In this document: positions 7,560 through 13,123 of the stretch, one piece after another | Layout of the letters: each line of letters begins with the position of its first letter | How positions within the stretch are numbered: position 1 is the stretch's first letter | Assembly: GCA_022424925.1 (NCBI GenBank) | Contig: JAKMGM010000157.1 | Location: forward strand, 1 to 14,684 | Reading direction: 5' to 3' | DNA from: Candidatus Poseidoniaceae archaeon | GTDB taxonomy: Archaea > Thermoplasmatota > Poseidoniia > Poseidoniales > Poseidoniaceae | DNA length: 14,684 bases | Made by a program: the position numbers and the translations under genes | The notes under the pieces: generated by a model | What the model was told of the DNA's origin: nothing | The model's database searches: none | The model's input: only the letters and a program-made list of their open reading frames with translations

Positions 7560-7876
7560 GCGTTTTCCGACCCCGCAAGCATTTGTTTGAGCTGGTCGTA
7601 GGTAGCAAGAAGTTCTGCTTCGCGTCCTGCGAAGCGTTCAAGATGTTCTCGAAGTGCGGTAAGGGTTTCTTGGAGTTCATTACCGAGTGCTTCTCTGTCA
7701 GATACTTCCACCATGACCCCGCCCATCTGCTGGTGCAGAGCAAGATGGTCTGGTTGTTTTTTGACCGATTCAAGCGTTGTCTCAAGTTCCAAAACTTGCG
7801 CTCGAAGATTTGCAAGTTGTTGACGTGCCGATTGTACTTCATTCACGACGACTTGAAGTTGTTCCATGTTGTCCAT
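7556..7876 (-). CDS. pfdB: Prefoldin beta subunit
   Basis: Archaeal prefoldin is a jellyfish-shaped alpha2beta4 hexamer that holds unfolded proteins in its coiled-coil tentacles and passes them to the thermosome. The 106-residue product has the beta-type plan: an N-terminal heptad helix (about 3-40), a KQPDHLALHQQMGGVMVEV hairpin region (40-58), and a second coiled-coil helix (60-100). The ATG at 7876 is used because GGTGA lies four bases before it. TTG at 7897 and ATG at 7867 are alternatives. The gene sits 17 bp after pcc1 and overlaps the DHH start by four bases. Prefoldin beta next to Pcc1 is a common archaeal arrangement. Confidence 0.9.
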   Translation of the reverse strand: MDNMEQLQVVVNEVQSARQQLANLRAQVLELETTLESVKKQPDHLALHQQMGGVMVEVSDREALGNELQETLTALREHLERFAGREAELLATYDQLKQMLAGSENA

Positions 7877-7893
7877 GCGCTCACCATTCGCTC

Positions 7894-8148
7894 TCAATCG
7901 CTTTGGGTTGATGAACCCTCGGACGAGTCCGTGAGTACATTCAACAGTGAATCTACGGCAATCAAGCCACGCATTCGTGTGTTGAGCATGGCTCGGAGGT
8001 CTTTTGCTTTGGCTTCGTTCAGTTGGAACGAAAAGTATTCACGAGAACTGCCCCATATGACATGCTCATCGGTAATGAGTGAATCAGCAAGAGCCTTGGT
8101 GTTTTCAGGAGAACTGGATTGAACAGCAAGGGTCAGTGACCATGGCAT
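7894..8148 (-). CDS. pcc1: Pcc1-like KEOPS complex subunit
   Basis: Pcc1 is the small dimerising subunit of KEOPS, which makes the t6A modification at position 37 of ANN-reading tRNAs. The 84-residue product has the expected size and the family's best mark, LRAMLNTRMRGLIAVDSLLNVL, about residues 49-70 (compare LRAxLNSxLRxI in relatives). An alternating beta-strand pattern precedes it. The ATG at 8148 is favoured since GGAGTG lies six bases upstream; a GTG at 8157 is possible. It lies 24 bp after rpl37ae and 17 bp before pfdB. The other KEOPS genes (Kae1, Bud32, Cgi121) are not in the window. Small size and divergence make this a good but not certain call. Confidence 0.82.
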   Translation of the reverse strand: MPWSLTLAVQSSSPENTKALADSLITDEHVIWGSSREYFSFQLNEAKAKDLRAMLNTRMRGLIAVDSLLNVLTDSSEGSSTQSD

Positions 8149-8172
8149 GGGCAACACTCCGCAGGAGATGGT

Positions 8173-8532
8173 TCACTCTTCTTCTGAGATTTCACCAGCA
8201 GCAAGAGCACGCTCGTAATCCATGGCTGCTTGTTGAGCAATGAAAGCCATGTCAGCGGTCGTAGCGCCTTCGACTGAACGGCGTAGAATACGGCTGTTGG
8301 TGTCTGAAGCACGTGTGAACGGTTCCCATGCGCCACCTGCAAAGGTGTGTCCGCACTTTCCACAGGACCAAATGCCTACGGACTGACGGGTCACCTTGCG
8401 GTATTGGCAAACTGGACACGTATATTTGGCAGTTTTCTTGGCCAGTGCAGACCCTGCGTTACGTCGAACGGATACACCGTACCGAGCTCCAAATCGTGCT
8501 GTTGCGCCTGCTTTTTGTGTTCGCTTTGCCAA
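8173..8532 (-). CDS. rpl37ae: 50S ribosomal protein L37Ae with C-terminal extension
   Basis: eL43 (L37Ae) is a zinc-ribbon protein of the large subunit. The 119-residue product begins MAKRTQKAGATARFGARYG, as the family does, and has the zinc ligands C39-x2-C42 and C57-x2-C60 followed by FAGGAWEPFT. Archaeal members usually stop soon after that point, at about 70-95 residues. This one carries about 45 more residues (RASDTNSRILRRSVEGA and on), ending in EISEEE. The start codon is TTG, immediately after the rrp42 TGA, with GGAGGGG eight bases upstream; no ATG fits the conserved N terminus. rpoP (RNA polymerase subunit P), often the next gene in other archaea, is absent. Confidence 0.95.
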   Translation of the reverse strand: MAKRTQKAGATARFGARYGVSVRRNAGSALAKKTAKYTCPVCQYRKVTRQSVGIWSCGKCGHTFAGGAWEPFTRASDTNSRILRRSVEGATTADMAFIAQQAAMDYERALAAGEISEEE

Positions 8533-9318
8533 TCAGTTCCCCTCCTGGTTTGCCACGAGTGTTCGAAGGTCACCGCATCGCTGATGCGCCACCTCGAATA
8601 TCTCTGCAAATTCGGCCGGCGTGAACACCCCTCTTAACCCCTTTTGTAAGGAGTGGAGGTGACCCTCGTCTCCGAGAGTGATATGAATTCGCTCATCACC
8701 ACCAAGTTCTTCTTCTTCAGACGGGTCATAGATGTACCGTCCACCGACACGGGTGAAAGACGCCATGATAGGTGTTCCGTTCACCTTTAGCTTGTAATCT
8801 TCTCCGACGTCGAAACGCTCAGCAGGAACAATTGCTGTTCGAAGAGCTGCGATAGCGGCGAGTCCACATGCATCAAAGATATTTCCGCCGTCAGAAAGAA
8901 CATGGATGTCGATCATGACGCCCCAAACTTTCTCGCCTGGGACAATACAGAGACTTTCCATGTCGATGCATCCAGATTCACGGATGCCTCGGTCCACAAC
9001 TCGGCCCAATTCAATCGATTGAGGTGAAGGTGGTCCAGGTTCATACTTTCGATGAGCAACTGGTCGAAGTTCAGCACCGCACATGAGCGAACCCTGAGTA
9101 GGGCGGTCGGGCCAAGGCGTTCTGAGTTCAAACTTGACACCAGCATAGACAATGGTTTTACCCATCACAACTTTTGCAGAGCCCTCTGCGTTGTAGAGGC
9201 AGTCAATCTCGAGACTGACATCACGTCCTTCCCACTGTTCACGTCCGTCGAGCCGTTGGTCATCTTCGGCGAGGCGAGCGAGTTCTTGTCGTAGCAAAGT
9301 TGGTACGAGTTCGACCAT
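8533..9318 (-). CDS. rrp42: Exosome subunit Rrp42 (RNase PH-like, non-catalytic)
   Basis: Rrp42 pairs with Rrp41 to form the hexameric ring of the archaeal exosome, which degrades RNA 3' to 5' with phosphate. The 261-residue protein shows the RNase PH-like fold in sequence: RLDGREQWEGRDVSLEI (22-38), GSAKVVMGKTIVYAGVKFEL (46-65), SIELGRVVDRGIRESGCIDM (101-120), VMIDIHVLSDGGNIFDACGL (134-153). The catalytic ADxP segment found in Rrp41 is absent, as is normal for this subunit, which aids RNA binding and assembly. The ATG overlaps the rrp41 TGA by one base and has a full AGGAGGTGA six bases upstream. The adjacent 3' gene rpl37ae starts at the very next base after its stop. Confidence 0.96.
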   Translation of the reverse strand: MVELVPTLLRQELARLAEDDQRLDGREQWEGRDVSLEIDCLYNAEGSAKVVMGKTIVYAGVKFELRTPWPDRPTQGSLMCGAELRPVAHRKYEPGPPSPQSIELGRVVDRGIRESGCIDMESLCIVPGEKVWGVMIDIHVLSDGGNIFDACGLAAIAALRTAIVPAERFDVGEDYKLKVNGTPIMASFTRVGGRYIYDPSEEEELGGDERIHITLGDEGHLHSLQKGLRGVFTPAEFAEIFEVAHQRCGDLRTLVANQEGN

Positions 9319-10046
9319 CAGTTTTCACCTCCTTCGTATCGACGCTTTAGGGCATCGACCATGATTTCGTGAATTTCCGCAGCGGCTTTGAAGTTGTATT
9401 CCATTGCCAAGTTGTATTCATCGGGTGACAGGTCGCCGTCCATCTGTAGGAATGCGATTTCGCCGGTGTTCGGTAAAATTCCGACTGGTAAATCTGCTTG
9501 TCCGTAATTGTCTTCAGCCTTGTCAAGGTCGAGAACAACCGTGTCTTCGACTTTGCCAGATGCGACACCAACAATGAGGTCACGCATTGGAATTCCGGCA
9601 TCGGCCAGTGCAACTGCTGCAGCAGTAATGCCCGCACAGCGAGTTCCAGCCTCAGCAGCGAGGATTTCGATTTCAACACGTATCTTGGAGCGAGGGTATC
9701 GCTCAACGAGAACGACCGATTCGAGCGCCTCAGCAGTGACCTTTGAAATCTCACGAGAGCGTCGGTTGTAGCCAGGACGGATTCGGTCGCCGGTAGAGAA
9801 AGGAGCCATGTTGTAACGCACATCAATAACCGCACGGTCTTGACGCTGAATTTTTCGAGGATGCGCTTCCATTGGTCCATAAACTGCAGCGACTGCTACA
9901 TTCAATCCATGCGTTACCATTGCCGAGCCATCTGCAGCAGGAAGAATTCCTGCTTCGATAGAGACCGGTCGCATTTCGTCAAGCTTGCGTCCGTCCAGTC
10001 GTAGACCGTCGTCGCGTAATAATTGTACATCACCGTATCCGCCCAT
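9318..10046 (-). CDS. rrp41: Exosome catalytic subunit Rrp41 (RNase PH-like)
   Basis: Rrp41 carries the phosphorolytic active site of the archaeal exosome. In its 242 residues one sees LRLDGRKLDEMRPVSIEAG (15-33), the substrate-binding NRRSREI (94-100), and LDKAEDNYGQADLPVGILP (174-192), in which D185 of the ADLP motif corresponds to the catalytic Asp of the family. The first residues MGGYGDVQLLRDDG match other archaeal Rrp41 proteins. The ATG overlaps the rrp4 TAA by one base (TAATG), with GGTGAT upstream for ribosome binding. The order rrp4-rrp41-rrp42 is the standard archaeal one. No key residue appears lost, so the complex should be active. Confidence 0.97.
   Translation of the reverse strand: MGGYGDVQLLRDDGLRLDGRKLDEMRPVSIEAGILPAADGSAMVTHGLNVAVAAVYGPMEAHPRKIQRQDRAVIDVRYNMAPFSTGDRIRPGYNRRSREISKVTAEALESVVLVERYPRSKIRVEIEILAAEAGTRCAGITAAAVALADAGIPMRDLIVGVASGKVEDTVVLDLDKAEDNYGQADLPVGILPNTGEIAFLQMDGDLSPDEYNLAMEYNFKAAAEIHEIMVDALKRRYEGGEN
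9325..9333 (-). promoter_or_regulatory. Full-length Shine-Dalgarno site of rrp42
   Basis: The minus strand reads AGGAGGTGA, a nine-base complement to the usual archaeal 16S rRNA 3' end, six bases before the rrp42 ATG. It lies within the last codons of rrp41. It is the strongest such site in the window and fixes the rrp42 start. Confidence 0.85.
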
Positions 10047-10741
10047 TAAGCATCACCATTTTTTGGAGTATTTTTTTCAAGAGCAGTCAAATCTGCTTCG
10101 AATGTATCTTTGTGCCCTGAATTACGGACCAAGTCAAACGCTTGGCGAGCCCAAGCCGTTCCTTCTGCATCACCGTCGACCCAAACCTTGCCGTTTTCAC
10201 CGACAATGATACGACAATCGCAAGCGTCTCGTAGGCGTTGTAACGTTGCGTTACCTTCACCGCGTAGACGGTCGAGATGATTGATTGGAATTGAATGTAG
10301 AGAACCCTGGGTGAGTCGGCGAAGACCGACACCCTTCATGGTAAGGACAACATTGTGACACTCGTCAACTTCTTGAACACGAGCAAGGACAACATCGCCA
10401 ATGCCCATGTGCTGTCGAGCTGCACCAAACTCAACCTTCCAGGGTGCAAGCGACATCGGCAGAAGTCCCTGGAAAGGGCCGTTGATGTTCATGAACCAAA
10501 GGTTGTTTCGCACTTCGGCGACAGTGGCTACGATGAGGTCGCCTGAACGAGGCATGTATGCACTGTTGATTGGGTCAACTGAGACCGTGTTGTTGAGTTG
10601 CTTAACCCACCCGAGACGGGTGGCAATAATTGTATCGTTTTGTGCGAGTGCACCACTTCCTGCGCGAATCCCGGCTGATGGCCCAATAGCCATACCCGGG
10701 GTCACGAGGCGCAGCTCGGCGCCATTTTGACCGTTGGACAT
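10046..10741 (-). CDS. rrp4: Exosome RNA-binding cap subunit Rrp4 (S1-KH)
   Basis: Rrp4 sits on top of the Rrp41/42 ring and funnels RNA into it. The 231-residue product has an N-terminal beta domain with VTPGMAIG (13-20), an S1 domain (about 63-137, GDLIVATVAEVRNNLWFMNI and on), and a KH domain (about 145-207) with the GxxG loop GENG at 181-184. The tail is short and polar. The ATG at 10741 is chosen over an in-frame upstream start at 10828 because GGAGAG precedes it and the family's N terminus begins there. An 83-bp gap separates it from the SBDS gene, the largest inside the superoperon, and holds a possible internal promoter. Csl4, the alternative cap subunit, is not in the window. Confidence 0.95.
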   Translation of the reverse strand: MSNGQNGAELRLVTPGMAIGPSAGIRAGSGALAQNDTIIATRLGWVKQLNNTVSVDPINSAYMPRSGDLIVATVAEVRNNLWFMNINGPFQGLLPMSLAPWKVEFGAARQHMGIGDVVLARVQEVDECHNVVLTMKGVGLRRLTQGSLHSIPINHLDRLRGEGNATLQRLRDACDCRIIVGENGKVWVDGDAEGTAWARQAFDLVRNSGHKDTFEADLTALEKNTPKNGDA

Positions 10742-10778
10742 TTCTTTCTCTCCATTTGTGGCGAATCGCCATCCCATG

Positions 10779-10793
10779 ATAAAACCGACCCAT
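10779..10793 (-). promoter_or_regulatory. Possible internal promoter before rrp4
   Basis: On the minus strand ATGGGTCG (10786-10793) runs straight into the AT-rich GTTTTATC (10779-10786). The same eight bases precede the rpsL TATA box at nearly the same distance from the start codon (45 against 52 bp). A start site near 10757 would leave a leader of about 16 nt. The perfect inverted repeat GGCGAATCGCC (10760-10770) lies at that point. The evidence is sequence resemblance only. Confidence 0.4.
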
Positions 10794-10824
10794 AGGGATT
10801 CTTTCGATACCTGCGGTAAATGTC

Positions 10825-11511
10825 TCAAAGTTCTTTCATTTCTGTCTCTGAGGATTGACGCATTAATTTACCAAAAATGACATCCTTCATGCCTGCAGGC
10901 ACCTCGATGATTCCCGCCCAAGAGCCGTTCTCAAGCCATTGTTCCTTCTCGAGATATGGACGCAAAATCCGTGATGAAGCGCCATAGGCTGAGCCTGGAA
11001 CACGCACCGCAAGTCGTACCGATTCGAACGATAACGGAATCATGGGTTTCAGTAATTCGATGGCGTCTTTCACTTGGTCGTCAAGGCGCTTGAACGGGTC
11101 GACTGAATAGCGTGATTCCTCCAATGCAAGTTCGATACGGGTTTTTGGATGAGGGCTTTTCGTTTTCGGGTCAACCGCTTGGGTATGAATTTCATGGACA
11201 ATTTGTTGTCGCATTTGTTCGACCCGTGCCTTACGTTGTGCAGTGGTGAGTTGGATGCTTCCACGAGCCAAAATTGTCTTTGTAATCTCAAGAATGTCTT
11301 GCGTACCAAACGTCTTCTCAATGGCTTCTTCAGTTGGCCTCTCCCCACCACGAATGTCGTGAAAAACTTCGTCCATGGCGAGAAAAGTATTGAGATCAAC
11401 CGAACCAGGTTCCGACTTGAAATCCTCAACAAGGTTTGGATCAACCAAGACTTCGTATCGTTTGCCACCCTTTTCCATTCGTGCAAGCACTGCGTCGTCG
11501 AGACTAACCAT
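10825..11511 (-). CDS. SBDS family ribosome maturation protein
   Basis: SBDS (Sdo1 in yeast) works with an EF-2-like GTPase to release the anti-association factor eIF6/aIF6 from the large subunit; the archaeal protein is the presumed equivalent. The 228-residue product starts MVSLDDAVLARMEKGGKRYE, the usual opening of the FYSH RNA-binding domain (1-90), followed by the helical middle domain with QRKARVEQMRQQI (91-103) and HPKTRIELALEE (120-131), and a C-terminal ferredoxin-like domain (162-220). Its length is that of archaeal members. It lies between psmA (53 bp) and rrp4 (83 bp), a conserved archaeal neighbourhood. No plain ribosome binding site precedes the ATG; a GC-rich hairpin ends six bases before it. 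Confidence 0.96.
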   Translation of the reverse strand: MVSLDDAVLARMEKGGKRYEVLVDPNLVEDFKSEPGSVDLNTFLAMDEVFHDIRGGERPTEEAIEKTFGTQDILEITKTILARGSIQLTTAQRKARVEQMRQQIVHEIHTQAVDPKTKSPHPKTRIELALEESRYSVDPFKRLDDQVKDAIELLKPMIPLSFESVRLAVRVPGSAYGASSRILRPYLEKEQWLENGSWAGIIEVPAGMKDVIFGKLMRQSSETEMKEL

Positions 11512-11517
11512 GGTGTT

Positions 11518-11536
11518 CCCCGACTGCGGTCAGGGG
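11518..11536 (-). other. GC-rich hairpin in the leader of the SBDS gene
   Basis: The minus strand reads CCCC-T-GAC-CGCA-GTC-GGGG, a seven-base-pair stem with one bulged T and a four-base loop. It lies in the 53-bp psmA-SBDS gap and ends six bases before the ATG, where a ribosome binding site would sit. It is not followed by a T tract, so a terminator is less likely than an effect on translation or RNA stability. Confidence 0.45.
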
Positions 11537-11564
11537 GTTAGCATTTGAACGTGGTTATTCGTTC

Positions 11565-12302
11565 TCAGTCTTCAAGGGGTTTCAAGCGGTCAATCTGCTT
11601 GTTCACGGCAGAGCGGTCAAGTACACGATAACCGTCTCCATCAACAACGGTGACTTCGACTGCTTCACGGTTCAATTCCGTGTCGTTCGCACTGCGAAGC
11701 GCTTCAAGACCGAGCTTCATTGCTGCGTTGAGCGTCAAACCTTCTTTCCAATTGGATTCAAAGTATTCGATAACAGTGTTGCGACCGCTTCCAATTGCGC
11801 CGGCATGATACGATTGGTATGCACCGCTCGGGTCAGTTTCGTAGAGGTGGATGCCGTTTGGATCTACCCCGCCGATGAGCAAGGCAGTTCCAAATGGGCG
11901 TGAACCGCCGTATTGGGTGAAGGACTGCTTGAAGTCGCAGAGTTTCTTGACAAGAACATCCACTGGAACGCTTGCTGCATATGTGATACGGTTGACTTGG
12001 GCATCGACTCGAGCACGGGCTACAAGCTGACGAGCGTCAGCAACTAAACCGGACGTAGCAATACCGATATGTTCGTCGATTTTGAACATCTTTTCAATCG
12101 ACTCTGGGATGATGAGGCGACTAACGATTCGCTTGTCACAGACCAAAACAACGCCGTCTCGGAACTTGAGTCCAGCAGTTGTTGTCCCTCTCTTTACGGA
12201 TTCGCGGGCATACTCGACTTGAAACAGTCGTCCATCCGGGCTAAAAGTCGTAATTCCATGGTCATATCCTCTTCCACTTGGTTGCATTTGGTTCACGCTC
12301 AT
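11565..12302 (-). CDS. psmA: Proteasome subunit alpha
   Basis: Alpha subunits form the outer heptameric rings of the 20S proteasome and gate entry of proteins unfolded by PAN or other ATPases. The 245-residue product has the family N terminus GYDHGITTFSPDGRLFQVEY (12-31), the YDHG and FSPDG elements that form the gate and the H0 helix, then DKRIVSRL and YGGSRPFGTALLIGG. It lacks the N-terminal catalytic Thr of beta subunits. The length is normal for archaea. The ATG at 12302 is used; the ATG at 12287 (MQPSGRG) is possible as neither has a clear ribosome binding site. It is the first gene of the superoperon here; RNase P protein genes, often just upstream in archaea, are missing. Confidence 0.97.
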   Translation of the reverse strand: MSVNQMQPSGRGYDHGITTFSPDGRLFQVEYARESVKRGTTTAGLKFRDGVVLVCDKRIVSRLIIPESIEKMFKIDEHIGIATSGLVADARQLVARARVDAQVNRITYAASVPVDVLVKKLCDFKQSFTQYGGSRPFGTALLIGGVDPNGIHLYETDPSGAYQSYHAGAIGSGRNTVIEYFESNWKEGLTLNAAMKLGLEALRSANDTELNREAVEVTVVDGDGYRVLDRSAVNKQIDRLKPLED

Positions 12303-12332
12303 CTCTTCGTTGAATCGACGCTTTATGAGGAT

Positions 12333-12353
12333 GAGGGTTCACTCGCATGAACC
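12333..12353. repeat. Inverted repeat in the psmA upstream region
   Basis: The plus strand reads GAGGGTTCA-CTCGCA-TGAACCTC, arms of eight paired bases with one extra G in the left arm. It lies 31-51 bp ahead of the psmA ATG. It could be an operator or, if transcribed, a leader hairpin. Confidence 0.4.
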
Positions 12354-12369
12354 TCGACCCCTGCCGAAA

Positions 12370-12378
12370 CAATTTACA
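12370..12378 (-). promoter_or_regulatory. Candidate TATA box for psmA
   Basis: The minus strand reads TGTAAATTG. A start site about 26 bp on would fall near 12349, inside the inverted repeat at 12333-12353, and leave a leader of about 47 nt. A second candidate, CATAAAG (12321-12327), is too close to the ATG unless translation starts at 12287. For the divergent plus-strand gene I find no convincing TATA box in the 155-bp region; GAGTCACTT lies at 12440-12448, nine bases before its ATG. Confidence 0.4.
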
Positions 12379-12457
12379 CTCTACGCCACCCCATTTGAAC
12401 CCTTACCCATTTCTCAGTCACCCCTAACCTCTTCAAACTGAGTCACTTCCCATATCC

Positions 12458-13123
12458 ATGCGCGTCGCAGTATTGAGTTCAGGTGGCAAAGATTCTGCTG
12501 CTGCTTGGTGGTGGGCAATGTGTCAAGGCTGGGATATTCGCTATCTGGTCACTGTGGACATAACCGGGGGAGATTCATGGATGTTTCAAGTACCGGGAAC
12601 CCACTTGGTAGAGCATCAAGCACGTTTGGCTGGAATCGATTGGGTCAACATCAAAACCAAAGGAGTTCAAGAGGAAGAAATCAAAGACTTGGAGAATGTT
12701 TTGGCGGAACTGGACATTGACGGTGTTGTCAGCGGCGCATTGCGCTCCGACTATCAAAAAAGTCGTATTGAGCGTATGGCAGAGCGACTGGGCATCAGAA
12801 GTTGGACACCCTTGTGGCACCAAGAAAGTCGAGAACACATGCGTGGCCTCATCAACAACAGATTCCAGGTGTTCATCACCTCTGTAAGTTGTGAAGGGTT
12901 GGGCAAAGAATGGATTGGAAAAACACTCGACGCTGCATCGCTTGAGGTTCTCGAAACATTGGCAGAAACCTTCAGATTCAATGTCGATGGAGAAGGTGGA
13001 GAATACGAAACGTTGGTTATCGGAGGGCCACACCTTCAGGGAACATTAGAACTGACAGGTTGCGTCAACTGGGACGGTGTGCGTGGCTCGTTCGAGATAA
13101 CACATGTTCAAGCAATTGCTTGA
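12458..13123 (+). CDS. dph6: Diphthine-ammonia ligase (Dph6 family, PP-loop ATPase)
   Basis: Dph6 uses ATP and ammonia to amidate diphthine, the last step in making diphthamide on EF-2. The 221-residue product has the N-terminal PP-loop SGGKDS (8-13) that binds ATP, the LRSDYQKSRIERMAERLGI stretch (95-113) with PLWHQE (118-123), and the C-terminal GEGGEYETLV (178-187) typical of the family. The length is that of archaeal members. Its substrate gene, EF-2, lies about 11 kb away in this window. It is divergent from psmA and ends convergent with purB, overlapping it by 16 bases inside a perfect palindrome. No close ribosome binding site is seen, so a leaderless or nearly leaderless mRNA is possible. 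A related PP-loop enzyme with another substrate is the main alternative. Confidence 0.9.
   Translation: MRVAVLSSGGKDSAAAWWWAMCQGWDIRYLVTVDITGGDSWMFQVPGTHLVEHQARLAGIDWVNIKTKGVQEEEIKDLENVLAELDIDGVVSGALRSDYQKSRIERMAERLGIRSWTPLWHQESREHMRGLINNRFQVFITSVSCEGLGKEWIGKTLDAASLEVLETLAETFRFNVDGEGGEYETLVIGGPHLQGTLELTGCVNWDGVRGSFEITHVQAIA
13108..13123. repeat. Perfect 16-bp palindrome spanning both stop codons of convergent genes
   Basis: TCAAGCAATTGCTTGA equals its own reverse complement. The dph6 and purB reading frames meet it symmetrically, so both genes end CAA GCA ATT GCT TGA and both proteins end QAIA. In either mRNA it can fold as a six-base-pair stem with an AATT loop at the end of the coding region. 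Confidence 0.9.

Noticed and set aside
7478..8122. Plus-strand reading frame of 214 codons opposite DHH, pfdB and pcc1
   Set aside because: It lies antisense to three well-supported, tightly coupled genes; its Cys/Phe-rich product looks like a complement shadow.
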